Source of the DNA: Streptomyces sp. NBC_01429
GTDB lineage: Bacteria; Actinomycetota; Actinomycetes; Streptomycetales; Streptomycetaceae
Direction: 5' to 3'
NCBI RefSeq assembly: GCF_036231945.1
Contig: NZ_CP109599.1
Span: 6,351,501-6,415,500, forward strand
Length of the DNA: 64,000 nt
Shown: in pieces, positions 10,751 through 18,244 of the stretch
Layout: each line of letters begins with the position of its first letter
Position numbering within the stretch: position 1 is the stretch's first letter
Program-made: the position numbers and the translations under genes
The notes under the pieces: model-generated
Databases searched by the model: none
What the model was told of the DNA's origin: nothing
What the model saw: the letters and a program-made list of their open reading frames with translations, nothing else

Positions 10751-11343
10751 GTCTGCCCGGGGCCGACGAGCTGTTCCGTACGACCGGCGGCATGGCGCTG
10801 ACCTCCTCGTCGCCCGCCTCGCAGCGGCGCAACAACGGCGAGCCCAGGGTGCCGGGGCCCGCCGGGGAGAGCGACCCGGCGGGCGAGGGCAGGACGGGCG
10901 GCGCGGGATCCGCGGCCCCGGCCGAGCAGCACTCCGCCGCCGACCCGAACTCCGCCGAGTCCGCGCGCGGCCGGTCCGCCGAGACGGAGCAGGCCGCCGC
11001 ATCGGCGAAGGGGCGCAGACCGCAGGAGGCCGGTTCGCCGGGCCCCCCTGGCTCCGCCGGACAGGCACCGGCGGGCGGGCCGCAGGGCGGCCAGCAGCGC
11101 CGCCGCGGCCGGGGCGCCAACCGCCGTCCCAGCGGACGCGAACGGCACGACGAGAAGATCACGGTCTATGTCTCGGCCGAGGAACTGATGGACCTCGAAC
11201 ACGCGCGGCTCGTCCTGCGCGGTGAGCACGGCCTCGCCGTGGACCGCGGGCGCATCGTCCGCGAGGCCGTCGCCGTGGTCCTCGCCGACCTCGAATCGCG
11301 CGGCGACGCGAGCATCCTCGTACGACGGCTGCGCGGACGCTGA
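10735..11343 (+). CDS. conserved small protein, possible ribbon-helix-helix partner of ParA
   Basis: A 202-residue protein with two zones. Residues 1-135 are disordered (Gly/Ala/Pro/Ser) ending in a basic patch QRRRGRGANRRPSGRERH. The C-terminal 65 residues are well conserved in style: KITVYVSAEELMDLEHARL, then RGRIVREAVAVVLADLE. That is a beta strand and two helices resembling ribbon-helix-helix DNA-binding folds. The gene starts with GTG inside the end of parA, so it is translationally coupled. By analogy with ParA-associated RHH centromere-binding proteins it may be the DNA-binding partner of the upstream ATPase; I do not recognise the family by name, and the fold assignment is tentative. 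Confidence 0.6.
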   Translation: MSRRVSLPGADELFRTTGGMALTSSSPASQRRNNGEPRVPGPAGESDPAGEGRTGGAGSAAPAEQHSAADPNSAESARGRSAETEQAAASAKGRRPQEAGSPGPPGSAGQAPAGGPQGGQQRRRGRGANRRPSGRERHDEKITVYVSAEELMDLEHARLVLRGEHGLAVDRGRIVREAVAVVLADLESRGDASILVRRLRGR

Positions 11344-11390
11344 AGGTAGCCTGCGCGAGCAGCTCCTCCCGCCCCGTCACCAGGACCCCG

Positions 11391-12374
11391 ATGCCTCCGC
11401 CGCCCACCGCCGCCCGTCCGCCCCGCCGCCCGCTGGGGCGCGGGGCGGCGGTGGAAGCCGCGGAGCCGGTGGCGGAGCCGATCGCCGAGCCTGCCGCGGA
11501 GCCTGCTGCCGAGGGCGACGGCCGGTTCACCGTACGGCTCGCGAACTTCGAGGGCCCGTTCGATCTGCTGCTTCAGCTCATCTCGAAGCACAGGATGGAT
11601 GTGACCGAGGTCGCTCTGTCGACCGTCACCAACGAGTTCATGGCCTACATCAGGGCCATGGGGCCCGACGGGGACCTCGACCAGACCACCGAGTTCCTGG
11701 TGGTCGCGGCCACCCTGCTGGATCTCAAGGCCGCCCGGCTGCTGCCCGCCGCCGAGATCGAGGACGAGGCCGACCTCGCCCTCCTCGAAGCGCGCGACCT
11801 GCTCTTCGCCCGGCTGCTCCAGTACCGGGCGTACAAACGCGTCGCGGAGATCTTCGACGCCCGGCTGGAGGCCGAGGCCCGGCGCCACCCGCGCACCGTG
11901 GGGCTCGAACCGCACCACGCCGAGCTGCTGCCCGAGGTCGTCATCCGTATCGGCCCCGAGGGGCTCGCCGCGCTCGCGGCGAAGGCGTCGCGGGGCAAGC
12001 CGGAGCCGCAGGTGTACGTCGACCACATCCACGCCCCCCTCGTCTCCGTACAGGAACAGGCCGCGCTCGTCGTGGCCCGGCTGCGGGAGTGCGGGGAGAC
12101 CGATTTCGCGGCCCTCACCGAAGACGCCGCCGACACCCTGACCGTCGTGGCGCGCTTCCTGGCGCTGCTGGAGCTGTACCGGGAGCGGGCCGTCGCCCTG
12201 GAGCAGGGCGAGGCGCTCGGCCCGCTCATGGTCCGCTGGACGGGCGGACAGGACGGCGCGGCACCGGCCGTGACGGACGAGTTCGACCGCGCGGCGGACC
12301 CGGCGGCGGACTCGGCGGGGGAGCGGGCGGAGCGGCGCTCGGGGACGCGCGAGAGGAACGGGGAGCGGGCATGA
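11391..12374 (+). CDS. scpA: segregation and condensation protein A
   Basis: A 327-residue ScpA, the kleisin subunit that bridges SMC heads with ScpB in chromosome condensation and segregation. After a Pro/Ala/Glu-rich leader of about 45 residues comes the diagnostic kleisin N-terminus VRLANFEGPFDLLLQLISKH, then VTEVALSTVTNEF and TEFLVVAATLLDLKAARLL. The C-terminal winged-helix region appears at VVARFLALLELYRERAV. Residues after that are Ala/Glu/Arg-rich. The ATG lies 47 bases after the preceding gene and lacks a clear ribosome site, so a later start cannot be excluded. The stop overlaps scpB by four bases. Confidence 0.93.
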   Translation: MPPPPTAARPPRRPLGRGAAVEAAEPVAEPIAEPAAEPAAEGDGRFTVRLANFEGPFDLLLQLISKHRMDVTEVALSTVTNEFMAYIRAMGPDGDLDQTTEFLVVAATLLDLKAARLLPAAEIEDEADLALLEARDLLFARLLQYRAYKRVAEIFDARLEAEARRHPRTVGLEPHHAELLPEVVIRIGPEGLAALAAKASRGKPEPQVYVDHIHAPLVSVQEQAALVVARLRECGETDFAALTEDAADTLTVVARFLALLELYRERAVALEQGEALGPLMVRWTGGQDGAAPAVTDEFDRAADPAADSAGERAERRSGTRERNGERA

Positions 12375-13048
12375 GCGACGAGCGGCACGGTACGGGCACG
12401 GACCGGGGCGCCGGTACGGGGACGGGTACGGACCAGCGGCCGGCCCTCAAGCCCGCGCTGGAAGCCGTCCTCATGGTCGTCGACGAGCCCGCCACCGAGG
12501 AACATCTCGCCAGGGTCCTCGACCGGCCCCGCCAGGCCGTCGCGGACGCGCTGCGCGAGCTGGCGGACGAGTACACGGTCCAGCGGCGCGGTTTCGAACT
12601 GCGGCTGATCGCGGGGGGCTGGCGCTTCTACAGCAGGCCCGAGTACGCCGAGGCGGTCGAGAGCTTCGTCCTGGACGGCCAGCAGGCCCGGCTGACCCAG
12701 GCCGCGCTGGAGACCCTCGCGGTCGTCGCGTACCGCCAGCCGGTGAGCCGCTCGCGGGTCTCCGCCGTGCGCGGAGTGAACTGCGACGGCGTCATGCGCA
12801 CCCTCCTCCAGCGGGGTCTGGTGGAGGAGGCGGGCGCGGAACCCGAAACAGGTGCGATCCTGTACAGGACGACGAACTACTTTTTGGAGCGGATGGGCCT
12901 GCGGGGCCTGGACGAGCTACCCGAACTCGCACCTTTCCTCCCAGAGGCGGACGCGATCGAGGCCGAGAGCCAGGAAGGCGTTCCGTCGTTCGATCCGGAC
13001 GCACCGTACGCCCCGGACACCCACGCAGACGACAAGACGGAACTTTGA
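12371..13048 (+). CDS. scpB: segregation and condensation protein B
   Basis: A 225-residue ScpB, partner of ScpA in the SMC complex. Two winged helices are visible: LKPALEAVLMVVDEPATEEH in the first and TQAALETLAVVAYRQPVSRS with VRGVNCDGVMRTLLQRGLVE in the second, the latter being the best family marker. The C-terminal 40 residues are acidic and disordered. The ATG overlaps the scpA stop (ATGA), and the scpB stop overlaps the ATG of the following pseudouridine synthase (TGATG), so the three genes are translationally coupled. Confidence 0.95.
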   Translation: MSDERHGTGTDRGAGTGTGTDQRPALKPALEAVLMVVDEPATEEHLARVLDRPRQAVADALRELADEYTVQRRGFELRLIAGGWRFYSRPEYAEAVESFVLDGQQARLTQAALETLAVVAYRQPVSRSRVSAVRGVNCDGVMRTLLQRGLVEEAGAEPETGAILYRTTNYFLERMGLRGLDELPELAPFLPEADAIEAESQEGVPSFDPDAPYAPDTHADDKTEL

Positions 13049-14363
13049 TGCGAAGCAACGACAGGAACAGCGGAAGCGGCAACCGGAGCGGTGGCGGCGG
13101 AAGCGGGAGCGGCGGCGGCCGGAACAGCCGGGACGGCCGGGGCGCCGCCGGCGGCGGCCGCGGCACCGGCGGAGGCCGGGGTGTCGGCGGAGGCGGCCGG
13201 GGTGTCGGCGGAGGTCGCGGCGCGGGCACCGGTCGCGGCGCCGGCATGCCGGCGCCGGTCGGAGCGCGGGCGCTGGGCGTGACGCGGGCACCGGTCGGAG
13301 CGCGGGCGCCGGGCGTGACGACGAGCCGAAGCGTCCGTCCCGTCCCCGCCCCGAGGAGCGCCGTTACGACGTCGGCCGCTCGGACGGTCCCACCGGCGGT
13401 TCCTCCGCCACCGGTGCGCCCGGCGGCCGCAAGGGTGCCGGCGCGCGCGGCGCTGAGGCCAGGGGCGGCGCCAAGGGCGGCCCCAAGCCCGCACGCGCCG
13501 GCGGCGCCGGGCGCGGTGGTCCGCGGCGCGGTGCCTCGTCCCGTCCGCGTGAGCTGGACGCCAAGATCGAGCAGCGCAACCGCGACCGGTACTCCGAGAA
13601 GCCGTCGATCAAGACCCCCAGGACCAACCCGGGCGCCGAGCAGGAGGGCGAGCGGTTGCAGAAGATCCTCGCCCGCGCCGGCATGGGCTCGCGCCGCGCC
13701 TGCGAGGAGCTGATCGAGCAGTCCCGCGTCGAGGTCAACGGCGAGATCGTCCTCGAACAGGGCATGCGCGTCGACCCGGACCGGGACGAGATCAAGGTCG
13801 ACGGTCTGACCGTGGCCACGCAGTCGCATCTCTTCTTCGCGCTGAACAAGCCGGCCGGTGTGGTCTCCACGATGGGCGACCCCGACGGCCGGCAGAACCT
13901 GGGCGACTACGTCACCAACCGTGAGACGCGTCTCTTCCACGTCGGCCGGCTCGACACGGAGACCGAGGGCATCATCCTGCTCACCAACCACGGAGAGCTG
14001 GCCCACCGCCTCACCCACCCCAAGTACGGCGTGAAGAAGATCTATCTCGCCGCGATCCAGGGACCGCTGCCGCGCGACCTGGGCAAGCGCCTCAAGGACG
14101 GCATCCAGCTGGAGGACGGCTACGCCAAGGCCGACCACTTCCGCGTCGTCGAGAACACCGGCAAGAACTATCTCGTCGAGGTCACCCTCCACGAGGGACG
14201 CAAGCACATCGTCCGCCGCATGCTCTCCGAAGCGGGCTTCCCGGTCGACCGGCTGGTGCGCACGTCGTTCGGGCCGATCCCGCTGGGCGACCAGAAGTCG
14301 GGCTGGCTGCGCCGGCTCACCAACACCGAGGTCGGCATGCTGATGAAGGAAGTGGGCCTGTAG
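13048..14363 (+). CDS. RluB/RsuA-type rRNA pseudouridine synthase with apparent frameshift
   Basis: The C-terminal part is a complete RsuA/RluB-family enzyme: S4 RNA-binding domain (ERLQKILARAGMGSRRACEE), then the catalytic region HVGRLDTETEGIILLTN, whose Asp is the pseudouridine nucleophile, and GRKHIVRRML. The N-terminal extension is Gly/Arg/Ser-rich. The natural start is the ATG overlapping the scpB stop, giving MRSNDRNSGSGNRSGGGG, but this frame does not run into the S4 domain. The second half (from about DDEPKRPSRP) lies in another frame. One base appears lost near the perfect palindrome at 13236-13257. This could be a sequencing error in GC-rich hairpin DNA or a real mutation; the conserved domain itself has no stop. 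Confidence 0.8.
13236..13257. repeat. 22-bp perfect palindrome at the reading-frame break
   Basis: CGGCGCCGGCA is followed directly by its reverse complement TGCCGGCGCCG. Coding frame 1 is convincing on its left and frame 3 on its right. Just downstream is a 35-base direct duplication with unit GCrCCGGTCGGAGCGCGGGCG. Such hairpins are prone to polymerase slippage and sequencing compression. Confidence 0.85.
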
Positions 14364-14382
14364 GCCCGCTCCGTCGAACGAA

Positions 14383-14421
14383 GGGCAGAGGCCCGCGGCC
14401 ACCGGCCGCGGGCCTCTGCCC
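14383..14421. terminator. intrinsic-type hairpin after the pseudouridine synthase gene
   Basis: A perfect 18-base-pair stem (GGGCAGAGGCCCGCGGCC and its complement) with a three-base loop ACC starts 20 bases after the stop codon. There is no U tract, as is common for Streptomyces. It ends the parA-scpAB transcript and isolates the NrtR unit that starts 40 bases later. Confidence 0.85.
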
Positions 14422-14458
14422 TGCCCGGCGGCCCGTCTTGTCCGGTGGCCCGTCCCGC

Positions 14459-14481
14459 TTTATAGTCAGGGTGACTATAAA
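14459..14481. promoter_or_regulatory. palindromic operator upstream of the nrtR-like gene
   Basis: Ten-base arms TTTATAGTCA and TGACTATAAA flank a GGG centre, a perfect 23-base inverted repeat lying 40 bases before the nrtR-like start. It is strikingly AT-rich for this genome. NrtR repressors are known to autoregulate and to bind palindromes with TAGTCA-like half-sites, so this is the expected operator. TATAGT on one arm and TATAAA on the other could also serve as -10 elements, so a bound repressor would cover the promoter. Confidence 0.8.
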
Positions 14482-14520
14482 AAAGGCCGGGGAAGCGACC
14501 GGGGAGGCGAGGGGGGGGCC

Positions 14521-15291
14521 GTGGTGAGTCTCACCAACGCCGCGCCGGGGCCGCCGAGGGCGCCCGAGGGGTACGACCCCGCCGACTTCGAGCCGTTCGC
14601 GGTCGCCGTCGACCTCGCCGTCTTCACCGTCAGGGACAACCGGCTGCACGTCCTGCTCGTGGAGCGCGGCGAGGACCCGTACCGGGGCGCCTGGGCGCTG
14701 CCCGGCGGCTTCGTACGGCCGAGGGAGTCCGCCGGGCAGGCCGCCCTGCGCGAACTCGCCGAGGAGACCGGGCTCTCGGAGGAGACGGCCGGCGCGTTCC
14801 ACCTGGAGCAGCTGCGCACCTACAGCGCCCCGGACCGCGACCCCCGGATGCGGGTCGTGTCGGTGGCGTACGCGGCGCTCGTACCGGATCTGCCGGAGCC
14901 GCGCGGCGGGGGAGACGCGGCGTGGGCCCGGTGGACGCCGTTCGACGGCCACGCGCTGCTCGCCTTCGACCACGGACGCATCCTCGCCGACGCCTACGAC
15001 CGGATCGGCGCCCGGCTCGAATACACCTGTCTCGCCACGTCCTTCTGCCGGCCCGCGTTCACGCTCGGGGAGCTGCGGCAGGTGTACGAGACGGTCTGGG
15101 GCGTGCGGCTCGACAGCCCCAACTTCCGGCGCAAGGTGCTGGCCACGCCCGGATTCGTCGAGGCGCTGGAAGGACCGCCCCGCCGGACCGGCGGGCGCGG
15201 GAAACCGGCGGCGCTGTACCGCGCGGGCGCCGCCACCACGCTGCATCCACCTCTGCTGCGACCGGATCGACCGGAAGGACGGACCGCATGA
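14521..15291 (+). CDS. NrtR-like Nudix-related transcriptional regulator
   Basis: A 256-residue protein with an N-terminal Nudix domain (about 20-165) and a C-terminal winged-helix domain (about 170-245; FTLGELRQVYETVWGVRLDS, then NFRRKVLAT), the NrtR layout. NrtR proteins sense ADP-ribose or related NAD metabolites and repress NAD or ADP-ribose genes. The Nudix box GGFVRPRE...RELAEETGL is intact, so unlike many regulators of this type it may keep pyrophosphatase activity. The GTG start follows GGGAGGCGAGG. It carries its own palindromic operator 40 bases upstream and overlaps the ADP-ribosylglycohydrolase gene by four bases, so it probably controls that enzyme and the nucleotidyltransferase behind it. 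Confidence 0.88.
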   Translation: MVSLTNAAPGPPRAPEGYDPADFEPFAVAVDLAVFTVRDNRLHVLLVERGEDPYRGAWALPGGFVRPRESAGQAALRELAEETGLSEETAGAFHLEQLRTYSAPDRDPRMRVVSVAYAALVPDLPEPRGGGDAAWARWTPFDGHALLAFDHGRILADAYDRIGARLEYTCLATSFCRPAFTLGELRQVYETVWGVRLDSPNFRRKVLATPGFVEALEGPPRRTGGRGKPAALYRAGAATTLHPPLLRPDRPEGRTA

Positions 15292-16310
15292 TCATCGCGA
15301 GGACCCTCACCAAACAGGCCGCCACGGGCTCGCTGATCGGGCTCGCGCTCGGCGACGCCCTCGGCTTCCCGACCGAGTTCAACGACGTGCCCTCGATCCT
15401 CGCGAAGTGCGGGCCCTGGCGGGAGATGGCCCTGCCCGACCCGGCGTTCGTCACGGACGACACCCAGATGACGCTGGCCTTCGCGCGGGGCATCAGGACG
15501 GCGATGGACCGGGGCGTGCTCGGTCCGCTGCGACTGGAGCGGCCGGTGCGCGACGAGTTCGTCGCCTGGTACCACTCGCCGGACAACAACCGCGCTCCCG
15601 GCAACACCTGTCTGACGGCGTGCCGGCTCCTCGACAGCGAACGGCCCTGGCAGCGCGCCAGCCAGATGGCGTCCAAGGGCTGCGGCGCCAACATGCGGGT
15701 CGCGCCGATCGGGCTCGTCCCCGGCCTGAGCGACGAACAGCGCGCCGGGGCGTCGCAGTTCCAGGCGGCGCTGACGCACGGGCACCCGACGGCCCTCGCC
15801 GCCTCCGACCTCACGGCGCGCGCGGTCTACCTGCTGGTGCACGGCGGCGAACCGGCCGCGCTGGTGGGCCAGTTGCGCTCGTACGCCTACGAGCACCGGG
15901 ACCACTACCGCCGACGCTGGCTCGGCGACCTGTGGAGCCGGTCCGGCGACCCGACGCCCGAGGCGTTCATCTCGCGCGGCTGGGACGAGTGCATCGTGCT
16001 CCTCGACCGCCTCCAGGAGGCCCTGCGCACGCCCTCGCCCGAGACCGACCCCTGCCTGGTCACCGGCGACGGCTGGGTCGCCGAGGAGGCGTTCGCCACC
16101 GGTCTGCTCTGCTTCCTGCTCTTCCCCACCGACCCCCTGACCGCCCTGCGCCGCGCCGCCTGCACCCGGGGCGACTCCGACTCCCTGGCCTGCCTGACGG
16201 GCGCGTTCGCCGGTGCCCACCTGGGCGCGGGCGCCTGGCCCAAGGAGTGGGCCGAGCGGATCGAGTACCGCAGCGACCTGATGTCGCTGGGCGCCCTCTG
16301 GGACTCCTGA
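15288..16310 (+). CDS. ADP-ribosylglycohydrolase (DraG-like)
   Basis: A 340-residue all-helical ADP-ribosylglycohydrolase, which removes ADP-ribose from proteins, nucleic acids or small molecules using two divalent metals. Metal ligands are visible in VTDDTQMTLAFARGI (TDDT, residues about 55-60) and in RGDSDSLACLTGAFAGA near the C-terminus (GDSDS). GLALGDALGFPTEF is the usual N-terminal signature. The ATG overlaps the regulator's stop (ATGA), and a nucleotidyltransferase starts four bases after this gene, so the three form one operon. Which ADP-ribosylated substrate is processed cannot be read from sequence. Confidence 0.92.
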   Translation: MIIARTLTKQAATGSLIGLALGDALGFPTEFNDVPSILAKCGPWREMALPDPAFVTDDTQMTLAFARGIRTAMDRGVLGPLRLERPVRDEFVAWYHSPDNNRAPGNTCLTACRLLDSERPWQRASQMASKGCGANMRVAPIGLVPGLSDEQRAGASQFQAALTHGHPTALAASDLTARAVYLLVHGGEPAALVGQLRSYAYEHRDHYRRRWLGDLWSRSGDPTPEAFISRGWDECIVLLDRLQEALRTPSPETDPCLVTGDGWVAEEAFATGLLCFLLFPTDPLTALRRAACTRGDSDSLACLTGAFAGAHLGAGAWPKEWAERIEYRSDLMSLGALWDS

Positions 16311-16313
16311 TCC

Positions 16314-17129
16314 ATGACGACACGGACAGCGACTTCCGCGGACCCGGCCGGGGCCGCGGCCCGGAGCAGGCTCAAGGAGGCCGGGCTGCCGGTGACCGAC
16401 CTGGGCCCGGTCCTCGCCCGGGAGGCCGACCCGCTGCTCTTCGCCACGGTCTCAGGGGCACATCTCTACGGCTTCCCCTCCGCGGACTCGGACGTCGATC
16501 TCCGAGGCGTCCATCTCCTCCCGGTGGCCGCGCTGGTCGGGCTGCGCGAGCCCGAGGAGACCCGGTCGCGGATATGGGACCGGGACGGGGTCGAGATGGA
16601 CCTCGTCACCCACGACCTGCGCAAGTTCGCACGGCTCCTGCTGCGGCGCAACGGCTACGTACTGGAGCAGTTGCTCTCCCCGCTGACCGTGTGCACGACC
16701 GACGCGCACCAGGAGCTGGTGGCGCTCGCGCCCGCCATGCTGACCGGCCATCACGCCCACCACTACCTGGGCTTCGCGGCCACGCAGTGGCGGCTGTTCG
16801 ACGGAACCCGTGAACTCAAGCCGCTGCTCTACACCTTCCGCGCGCTGCTCACCGGCATCCACCTGATGCGCGGCGGCGGGATCCAGGCACATCTGCCCAC
16901 CCTGCTCCGGGAGGTGGCCGCGCCGGACTACCTGCCGGAGCTGATCGCGGCGAAGGCCGAGGCCGAGCACGCCTCGTCGGCCGGGATCGAGCGGCACCGG
17001 CTGGAGGCGGACGTGGCGGCGTTGCGTACGGAGCTGGCGGAGGCGCGGTCAGCCACGGCGCTGCCCGCCGCCCCCACCGGCTTCGACGCCCTGCACGACT
17101 TCGTCGTCCGGGTGCGCACCGAGGGCTGA
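16314..17129 (+). CDS. RlaP-type nucleotidyltransferase (first of two)
   Basis: A 271-residue DNA-polymerase-beta-superfamily nucleotidyltransferase of the COG3541/RlaP kind. The core SGAHLYGFPSADSDVDLRGV gives the G-S/G loop and the paired Asp residues (about D60 and D62), and the third acidic residue is probably in VEMDLVTHDL. RlaP enzymes are associated with RNA repair (the name means RNA-ligase-associated polymerase beta). No ligase is present here; instead it is the third gene of the NrtR/ADP-ribosylglycohydrolase operon. The C-terminal region is helical with a possible coiled coil (ERHRLEADVAALRTELAEAR). Its last 81 bases overlap the end of a convergent homologue. Confidence 0.82.
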   Translation: MTTRTATSADPAGAAARSRLKEAGLPVTDLGPVLAREADPLLFATVSGAHLYGFPSADSDVDLRGVHLLPVAALVGLREPEETRSRIWDRDGVEMDLVTHDLRKFARLLLRRNGYVLEQLLSPLTVCTTDAHQELVALAPAMLTGHHAHHYLGFAATQWRLFDGTRELKPLLYTFRALLTGIHLMRGGGIQAHLPTLLREVAAPDYLPELIAAKAEAEHASSAGIERHRLEADVAALRTELAEARSATALPAAPTGFDALHDFVVRVRTEG

Positions 17130-17798
17130 GGCCCGGCGGACCCGGATCAGGAAGTCCTCGACCCGGGCCCGGTCCGGCTCGGGCGGCAGTGGGGAGCGTT
17201 CCACCGCCGCCTCGGCCTCCGCGGTCAGGACGGTCAGCCGGCGCTCGACCTCGGGCCAGGAGACCTCGCCGCGCCTGACGGCGAGCAGCGCCTCGCGCTG
17301 CTCGCCCGCGTCGACGACCAGTTCTCCCGTGCGCAGCAGATCCCGGCAGGAGGCGAGCAGCCGCAGCAGATGCATGGCGTGCTTCCAGCGCGGGCCGCCG
17401 TGGAGACGGACATCCGCCTCCAGCTTCCGGAACTGGCTCTGCGCGTACCCCGTGAAGGTCCGGTGGGCCAGCCGGGAGAGGAACGCGCCGCGCAGCGCGA
17501 GCAGTTCACGGCCGGTGTCGTCGGCGTACTCCACGAGCGGGGAGTGCAGACACTCCAGGATGTTCGGATTGCCGCGCAGGCCGAGGGTGCAGAAGCGTTC
17601 CAGCTCCCAGGAGAACTGCTCCTCGGCCGGGCCGTCCACATGCGTCGGCGGCTTCTCGAAGCGCCAGAACAGCGGGGCCGGGGCGACGAAGACCCCGCGC
17701 CGGTCGGTGTCGCTGTCCTCCGTCGCCAGTCCGAACGCGCGCGAGCCCATCACGCAGGAGTAGACCGTGTGGTCGCGCACCAGCGCCTCGGGTGTCAT
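17049..17798 (-). CDS. RlaP-type nucleotidyltransferase (second, convergent)
   Basis: A 249-residue relative of the preceding gene on the opposite strand. The active-site stretch is VMGSRAFGLATEDSDTDRRG, with GS at about 18-19 and paired Asp at about 30 and 32. Helical middle FTGYAQSQFRKLEADV matches the same family. Both proteins end in similar motifs (DFVVRVR and DFLIRVR), so they are distant paralogues. The ATG at 17798 precedes the conserved domain by 15 residues; a longer start exists but has no support. The final residues beyond DFLIRVR are encoded antisense to the partner gene and look unconserved. Function, by family, is nucleotide transfer to RNA or small-molecule ends; the substrate is unknown. 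Confidence 0.8.
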   Translation of the reverse strand: MTPEALVRDHTVYSCVMGSRAFGLATEDSDTDRRGVFVAPAPLFWRFEKPPTHVDGPAEEQFSWELERFCTLGLRGNPNILECLHSPLVEYADDTGRELLALRGAFLSRLAHRTFTGYAQSQFRKLEADVRLHGGPRWKHAMHLLRLLASCRDLLRTGELVVDAGEQREALLAVRRGEVSWPEVERRLTVLTAEAEAAVERSPLPPEPDRARVEDFLIRVRRASALGAHPDDEVVQGVEAGGGGGQRRG

Positions 17799-17881
17799 GC
17801 GCGAGAGGATACGTCCGCGCGCCGGGCCGCCGGGAAGCGGCACTACCCTGGGCGGAGCAGTCGATCACCGAGGAGAACGTC

Positions 17882-18244
17882 GTGGCGGTACGAGCGGTCC
17901 GTGGGGCAGTCCAGCTGGAGCGGGACGAGGCCGGACACATGGACGAGCAGGTCAAGCAGCTCCTCGCCACCATTCTGGAGCGCAACGGGCTCACGTCCGA
18001 CGACCTGATCAGCATCTGGTTCACGGCCACCCCCGATCTGCACAGCGATTTCCCGGCCGCCGCGGCCCGGAGCCTCGGCATCGTCGACGTGCCGCTGATC
18101 TGCGCGCAGGAGCTGGACATCGCCGGGGCCCTGCCGCGCGTCGTGCGCATACTGGCCCATATCGAGTCCGGCCTTCCCAAGTCCGAGATCGCGCACGTCT
18201 ACCTCGGCGCGGCGGCGGCCCTCCGCAAGGACATCGCCCAGTGA
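17882..18244 (+). CDS. aroH: chorismate mutase, AroH type
   Basis: A 120-residue monofunctional chorismate mutase of the trimeric AroH class, which converts chorismate to prephenate for Tyr and Phe synthesis. The N-terminus VRAVRGAVQLERDE contains the active-site Arg of the RGA motif, and TSDDLISIWFTATPDLHSDFPA and GALPRVVRILAHIE match the rest of the fold. The GTG was chosen for the expected N-terminus and the AGGAG about 7 bases upstream; the open frame extends further but without homology. Its stop overlaps the prephenate dehydrogenase GTG, so the two tyrosine-pathway steps are coupled. Confidence 0.95.
   Translation: MAVRAVRGAVQLERDEAGHMDEQVKQLLATILERNGLTSDDLISIWFTATPDLHSDFPAAAARSLGIVDVPLICAQELDIAGALPRVVRILAHIESGLPKSEIAHVYLGAAAALRKDIAQ

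Noticed and set aside
12852..13047. Upstream extension of the pseudouridine synthase frame into scpB
   Set aside because: Would overlap scpB by about 200 bases with Arg/Trp/Cys-rich residues; the ATG at the scpB stop gives a typical leader instead.
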